DNA from: JBBRUG01 sp038247995
Lineage (GTDB): Bacteria; Chloroflexota; Chloroflexia; Chloroflexales; Chloroflexaceae
DNA length: 7,420 bases
NCBI GenBank assembly: GCA_038247995.1
Contig: JBBRUG010000304.1
Coordinates: 1-7,420, forward strand
Reading direction: 5' to 3'
The stretch's first letter is position 1; each line of letters starts with the position of its first letter. This document shows, one piece after another, positions 1 to 5,689 of the stretch. A program made the translations under genes and the position numbers. Below the pieces are notes generated by a model. That model worked only from the letters and a program-made list of their open reading frames with translations, was not told the DNA's origin and searched no databases.

Positions 1-342
1 CCTGAGGAGATCGCCGCGCTGAACGACGCCGCCGCTACTTCCGCTCCGGCTGAACTCGACACGTCTGCCGAGCCCGAGCTCACGCCCTTCTCGCGTGAAG
101 ACCTCGGCCTCTCCCCTGAGGAGTTCGCCGCGCTGACCGCCGCCGCCGCTACTTCCGCTCCGGCTGAACTCGACACGTCCGCCGAGCCCGAGCTCACGCC
201 CTTCTCGCTTGAAGACCTCGGCCTCTCCCCTGAGGAGATCGCCGCGCTGAACGACGCCGCCGCTACTTCCGCTCCGGCTGAACTCGACACGTCTGCCGAG
301 CCCGAGCTCACGCCCTTCTCGCTTGAAGACCTCGGCCTCTCC
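1..342 (+). repeat. Three 114-bp in-frame tandem repeats
   Basis: Units run 1-114, 115-228 and 229-342, and a fourth begins at 343 but diverges after about six codons. Each encodes 38 residues: PEEIAAL, an Ala/Ser/Pro linker, and ELTPFSLEDLGLS. By eye, unit 1 and unit 3 differ at a single base (Arg versus Leu codon near 95). Unit 2 differs from unit 3 at four bases (Ile to Phe, Asn to Thr, Asp to Ala, and one silent Ser change). The array probably extends upstream of the window. Near identity at the DNA level indicates recent duplication or ongoing homogenisation. Confidence 0.95.
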
Positions 343-1983
343 CCTGAGGAGATTGCCGGTCTGGGTGAAGCGGCAACCGGCGACACGATCATACCGGGTT
401 GGACCGCAAGCGAACGGACCGAACTCACGCCTTTTGGTGAAGAGACGTCGGCGGGCACTGCTGAAGAACCCGAACCCTTCGACTTTGCCGAGTTCGACTT
501 CGCCGACACGGAAGAGACGTCCACATCAGACCTCGAAGATGGCGTTGACGACGATGTGCAACCTTTCTCCCTCGACGACCTTGGGCTGGGCGAGTTTGAC
601 CTAGGCGATACGTCCGGCGGGATGAATCGGGAGCTTGACCTGACCGATGAGGAACTGGCCGGTCTTGACCTGGGCGAGTTTGAAACTTTAATTGGTGAAC
701 CAACCACCGCCGCCGACGACGCAAATCGCGTTGATACCGGTGATCCTGCGCTCGACCGACTGATCATGTTGGGCCAGCGCCAGGGGTTTGTCGACTTAAC
801 CGATATCATTGCCGTTGTCGAGGATCCCGAAGCGGAAGCGGAACGGATCGAGGAGATCGGCTGGACCCTACACCGCGCCGGCATTCAGATCCGTGATGGG
901 GACGAGATCATCGACATGGAAGAGGCCGAGGCTGGCGAGGATGACGCGATTGAAGAATTCAGCTCGGTTGCCCCCACGCCGCCCAAAGCTGAACCAGTCA
1001 CGCTCGAAGGCGAAGTGGAACTGACGCCCTTCTCCCTCGAAGAGCTTGGCCTCTCCCCCGAGGAGATCGCCGCGCTGGGCCTTTCCGATGCGGAAAGCGA
1101 CATTACCGCCTTCGCCGCTGACGAGCCACCCGCAGCGACCGAACCGCCGCCATCAGCAGATGCTGAGCCGGAACTGACGCCCTTCTCGCTCGAAGAGCTT
1201 GGCCTCTCCCCCGAGGAGATTGCTGCGCTGAGCATGACTGAGCCTGAGGCACAGGCAGCGCCGGAAACGACCGAACCAGAGGATCTTTTCGACTTCGATC
1301 TTGTGGAAGAGCAACCGGTCGCGAAGGTTACGAAACGCACTGCGCCGCGTGAAGAGGAGCCGCCGCCGCCCGTCGACCCGGCCGATCTCACGTTTACGCC
1401 CGAAGCGCTGGAGAATCTGGACAGCATTTGGGATCTTCCGGAGGAGGTTGTTGCGCCAACCGAACCGGCTCGCATTGTGCTGCCACCGTTGAGCGAGCGT
1501 CCCCCGGCCCGCGCTGCAGAGCCTAGTTATGCCGATCCAGCAGCAGCGCAGGCTGTGCGCACCCGTGACGACGCGCGCTATGCACGCCGCGAGGCAGTGA
1601 TCGCCGAACGCACCAGTCTGCGTAAATCCGGCGCACGGACCCCCGGCGACTTCATCCCCAGCGGTGATGAGACGCTCGATACCTATCTGCGCCAGATGGC
1701 GGCCGAGCCGACCAATTATCCACTCGCGATGTCAATCGGGCGCCTCTGTGCGCAAACCGGTCGCACCGATCTGATGGCTCTGGCCTATAAACGGCCGATC
1801 CGCGATGGTGAGGCGCTTGACGCAATCGAGTCCGAAGTTGAGGAGTTGATCGAGACGTTCAACGAGTCGACGACCCAGCGGCAACTCTATCGCGTTCTCG
1901 GCGATGTCTACACAAAACAGGGGCGCTTCCGCGAAGCGATGACGGCCTACAGCCAGACCTATGGCCGTAAGGATGCGGAGTAA
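1..1983 (+). CDS. Acidic repeat protein with sigma-1.1-like segment and C-terminal TPRs (5' partial)
   Basis: Frame 1 is open from the first base to TAA at 1981-1983, giving 660 residues with no start in view; the gene begins upstream. The GTG at 556 is internal, because the same repeat pattern continues on both sides of it. Order of parts, in window codons: three 38-residue repeats (1-114) with the motif ELTPFSLEDLGLSPEEIAAL; degenerate copies at about 141 and 187; a stretch resembling sigma-70 region 1.1 (about 250-306); two further good motif copies (340 and 391); a Pro/Glu-rich linker with FDFDL-type acidic patches; a basic patch (about 520-545); and a helical region with TPR-like pairs (about 555-600 and 625-658, the latter containing LYRVLGDVYTKQGRFREAMTAY). 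There is no signal peptide in view and no obvious transmembrane helix, so it is probably cytoplasmic. TPRs bind proteins; the PFSLEELGL motifs look like multivalent docking peptides separated by Ala/Pro-rich linkers. The true function is unknown. A roadblock/LC7 gene follows 174 bp downstream. Confidence 0.85.
   Translation, partial: PEEIAALNDAAATSAPAELDTSAEPELTPFSREDLGLSPEEFAALTAAAATSAPAELDTSAEPELTPFSLEDLGLSPEEIAALNDAAATSAPAELDTSAEPELTPFSLEDLGLSPEEIAGLGEAATGDTIIPGWTASERTELTPFGEETSAGTAEEPEPFDFAEFDFADTEETSTSDLEDGVDDDVQPFSLDDLGLGEFDLGDTSGGMNRELDLTDEELAGLDLGEFETLIGEPTTAADDANRVDTGDPALDRLIMLGQRQGFVDLTDIIAVVEDPEAEAERIEEIGWTLHRAGIQIRDGDEIIDMEEAEAGEDDAIEEFSSVAPTPPKAEPVTLEGEVELTPFSLEELGLSPEEIAALGLSDAESDITAFAADEPPAATEPPPSADAEPELTPFSLEELGLSPEEIAALSMTEPEAQAAPETTEPEDLFDFDLVEEQPVAKVTKRTAPREEEPPPPVDPADLTFTPEALENLDSIWDLPEEVVAPTEPARIVLPPLSERPPARAAEPSYADPAAAQAVRTRDDARYARREAVIAERTSLRKSGARTPGDFIPSGDETLDTYLRQMAAEPTNYPLAMSIGRLCAQTGRTDLMALAYKRPIRDGEALDAIESEVEELIETFNESTTQRQLYRVLGDVYTKQGRFREAMTAYSQTYGRKDAE
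748..918 (+). other. Sigma-70 region 1.1-like domain inside the acidic repeat protein
   Basis: The translated segment begins LDRLIMLGQRQGFVDLTDI, continues with an acidic stretch DPEAEAERIEEIG, and ends LHRAGIQIRDGDEI. It follows the spacing of sigma-70 region 1.1: L..L...G..QG(F/Y)(V/L), a short helix, then acidic residues, (R/Q)IE(E/D)I, and GIQ(I/V) followed by an acidic tail. E. coli RpoD has the corresponding QLKLLVTRGKEQGYLT, QIEDIIQMINDMGIQV and acidic tail. The protein around it shows no sigma region 2, 3 or 4. In primary sigma factors this domain is a DNA-mimicking autoinhibitory module; here its role is unknown. The resemblance is by eye only. Confidence 0.6.
1018..1230 (+). repeat. 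Second pair of motif copies, diverged from the 114-bp array
   Basis: Two 60-bp segments, 1018-1077 and 1171-1230, each encode ELTPFSLEELGLSPEEIAAL. They are nearly identical to each other at the base level, with about four differences. They use different codons from the copies in the 114-bp array (for example GAA CTG rather than GAG CTC), so they form a separate, older duplication group. The spacer between them (51 residues from start to start) is unlike the 38-residue array spacing. Confidence 0.85.
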
Positions 1984-2028
1984 CGCCAGAAGATGCACGT
2001 AACACTGTCAGAGCGCCCGTGCGACACC

Positions 2029-2058
2029 ATCTGGGCGGACACATGAGTTCGCCCAGGT
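2029..2058 (+). terminator. Hairpin after the acidic repeat gene, no U-tract
   Basis: The arms CTGGGCGGAC (2031-2040) and GTTCGCCCAG (2047-2056) pair over ten positions with one G-T wobble and a six-base loop. Two further weak pairs extend it to 2029/2058. It starts about 45 bp after the TAA stop. No run of T follows, so it may be a Rho-associated or processing hairpin rather than a classical intrinsic terminator. Confidence 0.5.
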
Positions 2059-2091
2059 CACACGCCCAATCGTAATATCTACCGTGTATCG

Positions 2092-2097
2092 TATAAC
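2092..2097 (+). promoter_or_regulatory. Possible -10 element for the roadblock gene
   Basis: TATAAC lies 60 bp before the roadblock start, in a locally AT-richer stretch (about 2068-2097) of an otherwise GC-rich region. No convincing -35 hexamer is seen 16-18 bp upstream, so this is only a weak suggestion that the roadblock gene has its own promoter downstream of the hairpin at 2029-2058. Confidence 0.25.
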
Positions 2098-2157
2098 CAG
2101 AGCGACAACGAGGAATACCCCTCGCCCAGCGCAACATAGCACACAAGAGGTCAGTTC

Positions 2158-2505
2158 ATGCGGCGAATCGTAGAAGATCTGATCCGGGTTGAGGGGGTTA
2201 TCGGCAGCCTCCTCGTTGGTAAAGACGGCCTGGTCGTTGCCAGCACGCTCCTGGACGAAGAGGATGCCGAAATCCTGGGCGCAATGTCGGCGGCTGTTTT
2301 TGGTGAGATCGACAAGGCCACCAAGCGGATTGGCGTTGGGACCCTGATCGACTCGATCATCGATGCCAAAGATGGTTCGATTCTGTTGCTGGAGGCCAAA
2401 GAGTTGATTCTGGTGGTAATTACTCAGCGCACCGTCAACCTGGGCCTGGTAAAGATGGAAATGCGCCGCGCTGCCAAACGGATCGGTGAGGCAGTTCCGA
2501 TTTAG
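2158..2505 (+). CDS. Roadblock/LC7 domain protein (MglB-like family)
   Basis: This 115-residue protein is almost entirely one Roadblock/LC7 domain. An N-terminal helix (MRRIVEDLIRVEGVIGSLL) is followed by the strand pair VGKDGLVVAS, a central helix around DAEILGAMSAAVFGEIDKA, the strands TLIDSIIDAKDGSILLLEA and LILVVITQ, and a C-terminal helix. This is the usual size and order for bacterial members of the family. Known bacterial relatives (MglB) act as GTPase-activating dimers for Ras-like GTPases such as MglA in cell polarity; others serve as dimeric scaffolds. No GTPase gene is in the window. The start is supported by AAGAGG at 2145-2150, seven bases before ATG. Its closest neighbour is the acidic TPR protein upstream on the same strand, which makes that protein a candidate partner (inference). 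Function is therefore assigned only at family level. Confidence 0.88.
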   Translation: MRRIVEDLIRVEGVIGSLLVGKDGLVVASTLLDEEDAEILGAMSAAVFGEIDKATKRIGVGTLIDSIIDAKDGSILLLEAKELILVVITQRTVNLGLVKMEMRRAAKRIGEAVPI

Positions 2506-2508
2506 ATC

Positions 2509-2544
2509 GCTGAGTGAGCTGATTGAGCTACTGAAGCACTGAGG
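2509..2544 (+). repeat. Degenerate 9-bp tandem repeat after the roadblock gene
   Basis: Four consecutive 9-base units can be laid out: GCTGAGTGA, GCTGATTGA, GCTACTGAA and GCACTGAGG. They begin four bases after the TAG stop. The last two units contain CTGAAGCACTGA, the same core that fills the octanucleotide array at 5497-5689, which also begins right after a stop codon. Confidence 0.55.
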
Positions 2545-2585
2545 GTCGCACCGTTTTTAGGCTGCTTCACGCTCTGTAAGATGGC

Positions 2586-2624
2586 AAAGGTAGAAAGCAA
2601 GGACAAGCCTTGTTTTCTGCCTTT
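2586..2624 (+). terminator. Long hairpin between the roadblock gene and ndk
   Basis: Bases 2586-2602 pair with 2608-2624 over 17 consecutive positions, with two G-T wobbles (2591/2619 and 2597/2613) and a five-base loop ACAAG. The 3' arm is T-rich, and TGTTG follows it, so it resembles an intrinsic terminator with the U-rich part inside the stem. It lies 80 bp after the roadblock stop and directly before the ndk promoter, a sensible place to end the upstream transcript. Confidence 0.65.
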
Positions 2625-2626
2625 TG

Positions 2627-2654
2627 TTGTGATCGGCACAAGATGGTGTATACT
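2627..2654 (+). promoter_or_regulatory. Sigma-70 type promoter for ndk
   Basis: TTGTGA (2627-2632) and TATACT (2649-2654) are separated by 16 bases and lie about 57 bp before the ndk ATG. These match the -35 and -10 consensus at four or more positions each. The -35 overlaps the downstream edge of the hairpin at 2586-2624, so termination of the upstream unit and initiation of ndk are packed together. Confidence 0.6.
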
Positions 2655-2711
2655 GAACCGCGTCCGAGCTACAACTGTACGGATCGCGATACGTAAATAC
2701 GGAGCATTTTA

Positions 2712-3167
2712 ATGGAGCGCGCACTCATTATTCTCAAGCCCGACGCCGTGCAACGTGGCCTCGTCGGCCCGATCCTGAGCCGCCTGGAACAGCGCGGCCT
2801 GAAACTCCAGGGCCTGAAGTTGATGCAGGTCGATGAGAGCCTTGCCCGCAAGCACTACGGCGAACACGAAGGCAAGCCTTTCTTCGCTGGTCTGGTGAGT
2901 TATATCACCTCGGCCCCGGTAGTAGTTGCGGTTGTCGCCGGCAAGGCGGGCACCGTCGAGATGATCCGCACGATGGTCGGCGCAACGAACCCGGCTAAGG
3001 CTGCCCCCGGCACCATCCGCGGCGACTTTGGCGTCGAGATCGGGCGGAACCTGATTCATGCCTCCGACTCGCCCGAGAGTGGTGAGCGCGAGACGGCAAT
3101 CTTCTTCCAGGCCAACGAGCTAAGCGTGGATTGGAATCGCGCTACCGACGCCTGGATCTACGAGTAG
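2712..3167 (+). CDS. ndk: Nucleoside diphosphate kinase
   Basis: This 151-residue enzyme transfers the gamma phosphate of ATP to other (d)NDPs through a phosphohistidine, keeping cytoplasmic NTP and dNTP pools balanced. The N-terminus ERALIILKPDAVQRGLVG is the family's first strand with the LKPD motif (K9). Residues 85-105 hold the nucleotide-binding region RTMVGATNPAKAAPGTIRGD. The active-site signature NLIHASDS places the catalytic histidine at residue 116. The C-terminal FFQANELSVDW and WIYE are also typical. Length matches the normal 140-155 residues, so the gene is intact. GGAG at 2701-2704 sits seven bases before ATG. It has its own promoter and is followed by a strong hairpin, so it is probably transcribed largely on its own, with possible read-through into aroF. 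Confidence 0.97.
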   Translation: MERALIILKPDAVQRGLVGPILSRLEQRGLKLQGLKLMQVDESLARKHYGEHEGKPFFAGLVSYITSAPVVVAVVAGKAGTVEMIRTMVGATNPAKAAPGTIRGDFGVEIGRNLIHASDSPESGERETAIFFQANELSVDWNRATDAWIYE

Positions 3168-3179
3168 GCACAGCGTAAA

Positions 3180-3210
3180 GCCGAAGAACGAGTTTTGCGC
3201 GTTCTTCGGC
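3180..3210 (+). terminator. Perfect 11-bp hairpin between ndk and aroF
   Basis: GCCGAAGAACG (3180-3190) and CGTTCTTCGGC (3200-3210) are perfect inverted repeats around a nine-base loop. The hairpin begins 12 bases after the ndk stop and ends 17 bases before the aroF ATG. No T-tract follows. It may end or attenuate ndk transcription, or sit in the aroF leader and affect translation; the position fits either. Confidence 0.65.
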
Positions 3211-3227
3211 CTAACACACATTCCCTT

Positions 3228-4256
3228 ATGCTAGTTGTTATGGCTACCGGTGCGACGACGGAGCAGATCGCGACGGTCTGTGCCGAAATTCGCGCCATGG
3301 GCTATACGCCCCACCCGATGCCCGGCCCAACGCGCACAGCAATCGGAATCACGGGCAACCAGGGTGCGGTTGAGCAATCCGGACGGATCGAGCGCCTACC
3401 GGGCGTCAGTCAGATTATCCGCGTTACAGCGCCGTATAAGCTGGTGAGCCGCGAGTTTCGCGAAGCCGACACGGTTGTGTTCGTTGGCGGCGTACCGATT
3501 GGTGGCCCAGGGGTGACGATTATCGGTGGCCCATGCACCGTCGAGAGTCACGAGCAGACGCTCACTGTTGCCCATGCCGTTCAGTCCGCCGGGGCGACAA
3601 TCCTACGCGGCGGTGCATTTAAGCCGCGTACCTCACCCTATAGCTTTGCAGGCCTCGGCGAAGCGGGGCTACGCATTCTGGCTGAAGTGCGCGAGGTGAC
3701 CGGCCTGCCCGTCGTCACTGAAGTGCTCGATGTTGAGCGCATGCCGCTTGTCGAGCAATATGCCGACATGCTCCAGATCGGCGCGCGCAATATGCAGAAC
3801 TACCCGCTCCTCCGCGCCGCAGGCCATTCTAAACTACCTGTGCTGCTCAAGCGTGGCTTCGCCGCTACGGTGAAGGATCTGCTCCTCGCCGCCGAGTATA
3901 TCCTGAACGAAGGCAACCCGAATGTGGTGCTTTGCGAGCGCGGCATTCGTACCTTCGACGACAGCGCCCGCTTTACGCTTGACCTCGGCGCTGTTCCGTT
4001 GATCAAAGAACTAAGTCACCTGCCGGTGATCGTCGATCCATCGCACGCCGCTGGGCGCTGGGCGCAGGTGCCGCCGATGGCCCGCGCCGCAATCGCCGCC
4101 GGCGCCGATGGGCTGATTGTTGAGGTGCATCAGGACCCGGCATACGCGCTGTGCGACGGTGAGCAAGCCCTCGCCCCCGAGCGCTTTGCGCAGATGATGG
4201 ACGACCTGCGCCGCCTGGCCGCAGCCGTCAACCGTCCGCTAACGGTCCACACCTGA
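3228..4256 (+). CDS. aroF: 3-deoxy-7-phosphoheptulonate (DAHP) synthase, class I-beta
   Basis: It condenses phosphoenolpyruvate with erythrose 4-phosphate to DAHP, the entry step to chorismate and the aromatic amino acids. The protein has 342 residues. Residues 1-70 (MLVVMATGATTEQIATV onward) form the ferredoxin-like regulatory domain of the Thermotoga-type enzymes; the rest is the TIM barrel. Visible catalytic and metal-site motifs are IGGPCTVES (Cys103), LRGGAFKPRTSPYSF, QIGARNMQNYPLL, LLKRGF, DPSHAAGRW (His273), VEVHQDP (Glu299) and Asp310. These positions match the T. maritima enzyme to within one residue. ATG at 3228 was chosen because MLVVMATGA matches the family N-terminus. An in-frame TTG at 3195 lies inside the hairpin at 3180-3210 and would add 11 atypical residues. 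There is no clear Shine-Dalgarno before 3228. The N-terminal domain suggests feedback control by an aromatic amino acid, by analogy. Confidence 0.95.
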   Translation: MLVVMATGATTEQIATVCAEIRAMGYTPHPMPGPTRTAIGITGNQGAVEQSGRIERLPGVSQIIRVTAPYKLVSREFREADTVVFVGGVPIGGPGVTIIGGPCTVESHEQTLTVAHAVQSAGATILRGGAFKPRTSPYSFAGLGEAGLRILAEVREVTGLPVVTEVLDVERMPLVEQYADMLQIGARNMQNYPLLRAAGHSKLPVLLKRGFAATVKDLLLAAEYILNEGNPNVVLCERGIRTFDDSARFTLDLGAVPLIKELSHLPVIVDPSHAAGRWAQVPPMARAAIAAGADGLIVEVHQDPAYALCDGEQALAPERFAQMMDDLRRLAAAVNRPLTVHT

Positions 4257-4296
4257 GCAACAAAGCCTGGTTCAGCACCTGCGCTACATACTCCGC

Positions 4297-4320
4297 GCTC
4301 CTGACAATGTATTGAGGAGC
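4297..4320 (+). terminator. Short hairpin after aroF
   Basis: GCTCCT (4297-4302) and AGGAGC (4315-4320) are perfect 6-bp inverted repeats around a 12-base loop, about 40 bp after the aroF TGA stop. No T-tract follows. The stem is short, so it is a weak terminator candidate at best. Confidence 0.35.
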
Positions 4321-4323
4321 CGT

Positions 4324-4371
4324 TCTACCGCTCTATCGCTCTACCGTTTTATCGCTTTATTGCCTCATCGC
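4324..4371 (+). repeat. Six octanucleotide repeats abutting the rodA start codon
   Basis: Units TCTACCGC, TCTATCGC, TCTACCGT, TTTATCGC, TTTATTGC and CTCATCGC follow each other with an exact 8-base period and end two bases before the ATG at 4374. The tract is rich in C and T and poor in G. It occupies the place where a Shine-Dalgarno would be expected, and none is present. It has the same unit length as the array downstream of the same gene but a different sequence. Confidence 0.85.
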
Positions 4372-4373
4372 CT

Positions 4374-5495
4374 ATGGAAATTCGTCGCTGGCGCGATTTT
4401 AACTGGCCGCTGCTCATTTGTGTACTGGTGCTGTTGATCATCAGCATGCTCGCCGTACATAGCGCAACGCTCAATGCGCTGACCAACGGCATACCGCTGC
4501 GCACGATCTACCCCAACCACATCATCAATATGGCGATTGGGCTGGGCGTCATGATGGCGCTGACGCTGATGAACTACCAACTACTCACTAGCCTGGCCCG
4601 CCCGGCCTATCTTGTTGCGTTGGGCTTACTCGCCCTTGTGCCGCTTGTTGGGCGGGTAAGCGGTGGCGCACAGAGTTGGATTGCGCTCGGAACGCGCACG
4701 TTCCAACCCTCAGAGATCGCCAAACTGGCGCTCATTCTGGCGCTGGCCGCCTACTGGCACCGCTACGAAGAACAACGTGATCGCTGGTTGGTGCAGTTTG
4801 GCGCGTTGGCCCTAGCCGGTGTACCGATGCTGATGGTTTTTCTGCAACCCGACCTTGGCACCGCCCTGGTGATGGCGACGATCTGGCTGGTTATGGCCTG
4901 GGGGGCCGGCATTCGGTGGTCACAACTCTTTACGCTGTTGCTTGTCGGCGCACCAATAATGTATATCGGATGGGAACTTGCGCTCGATGATTACCAGCAA
5001 CAGCGCTTGCTCACCTTCTATTATCAATTGACCGATCCGGCGCAAGTCGATTTTAACGCCGGCTATAATGTCATTCAGGCATTAAACGCCATCAGCGCCG
5101 GGGGTTGGTTTGGCACCGGGCTCACCCGCGGGCTCTTCAGCCAGGGCAATTACGTACCGGTGCAGCACACCGACTTTATCTTTGCTGTGATTGGCGAAGA
5201 ATTGGGCTTCTTCGGCAGCGTCGTGCTGATCGCCTTCCAGGCGCTGTTGCTCTGGCAAGCGCTGACGATCGCCGGCCAGGCCCGCGATTGCTTCGGTCGC
5301 CTGATTGCACTGGGTGTCTTTGGCATGCTCTTCAGTCATATGCTGATCAATATCGGCATGAATATGAGCCTGCTCCCGGTTACCGGCCTGCCCCTGCCCC
5401 TCATCTCCCACGGCGGCAGTTTTATGATCACCGTCCTCGCTGCGATTGGGTTGCTCCAGAGTGTGGCCTTGCGTCAGCGGCGGTTGTCTTTTTGA
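4374..5495 (+). CDS. rodA: RodA/FtsW-family SEDS peptidoglycan polymerase
   Basis: This 373-residue, very hydrophobic protein has about ten membrane segments, beginning with WPLLICVLVLLIISMLAV at residues 11-28. SEDS proteins polymerise glycan strands from lipid II in the cytoplasmic membrane, RodA with the elongasome and FtsW with the divisome. Family motifs in order: FQPSEIAKLALILALA (110-125), QPDLGTALV (158-166), the GGWFGTGL loop (243-250), PVQHTDFIFAVIGEELGF (262-279) with the essential Asp267, and NIGMNMSLLPVTGLPLPLIS (326-345) followed by HGGS. The short N-terminus, normal RodA length and the PVTGLPLP form favour RodA over FtsW, but the split is not certain. No Shine-Dalgarno precedes ATG 4374; the start is kept because the next ATG would delete part of the first membrane helix. 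It stands alone between two octanucleotide repeat tracts, and the next gene is convergent. Confidence 0.9.
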   Translation: MEIRRWRDFNWPLLICVLVLLIISMLAVHSATLNALTNGIPLRTIYPNHIINMAIGLGVMMALTLMNYQLLTSLARPAYLVALGLLALVPLVGRVSGGAQSWIALGTRTFQPSEIAKLALILALAAYWHRYEEQRDRWLVQFGALALAGVPMLMVFLQPDLGTALVMATIWLVMAWGAGIRWSQLFTLLLVGAPIMYIGWELALDDYQQQRLLTFYYQLTDPAQVDFNAGYNVIQALNAISAGGWFGTGLTRGLFSQGNYVPVQHTDFIFAVIGEELGFFGSVVLIAFQALLLWQALTIAGQARDCFGRLIALGVFGMLFSHMLINIGMNMSLLPVTGLPLPLISHGGSFMITVLAAIGLLQSVALRQRRLSF

Positions 5496-5496
5496 C

Positions 5497-5689
5497 CACT
5501 GAAGCACTGACCCCCTGAACCACTGAACCACTGACCCCCTGAAGCACTGACCCCCTGAAGCACTGACCATCTGAAGGCGCTGAAGCACTGACCCCCTGAA
5601 CCACTGAACCCCTGACCCCCTGAACCACTGAACCACTGACCCCCTGAACCACTGAACCACTGAAGCACTGACCATCTGAAGGCGCTGGG
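5497..5689 (+). repeat. Octanucleotide tandem array (24 units) after rodA
   Basis: The array begins one base after the TGA stop of rodA and runs 193 bp. Most units are variants of CACTGAAC, chiefly CACTGAAG, CACTGACC, CCCTGAAC, CACTGAAC and CCCTGAAG; ATCTGAAG occurs twice, and GCGCTG-type units close each half. Unit 11 has nine bases; all others have eight. CTGA is present in all units except the last. Because the period is eight, TGA falls in all three forward frames within the first three units. The plus strand is about half C and poor in G, with no self-complementary stem. It sits in the 276-bp gap between the convergent rodA and sugar kinase genes. Confidence 0.93.

Noticed and set aside
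885..1475. Minus-strand 196-codon Ser-rich open frame
   Set aside because: It is the antisense shadow of the acidic repeat gene (Glu/Asp/Leu-rich codons give Ser/Gly-rich antisense), and the plus frame has clear repeats and TPRs.
556..1983. GTG at 556 as the start of the acidic protein
   Set aside because: The same frame stays open to the first base, and repeats of the same motif lie on both sides of the GTG, so it is an internal valine.
3195..3227. TTG at 3195 as the aroF start
   Set aside because: It lies inside a perfect hairpin and would add 11 residues not typical of the family; MLVVMATGA from 3228 matches the family N-terminus.
5497..5689. CRISPR array
   Set aside because: Units are 8 bp with no spacers and no cas genes; it is a simple tandem repeat.
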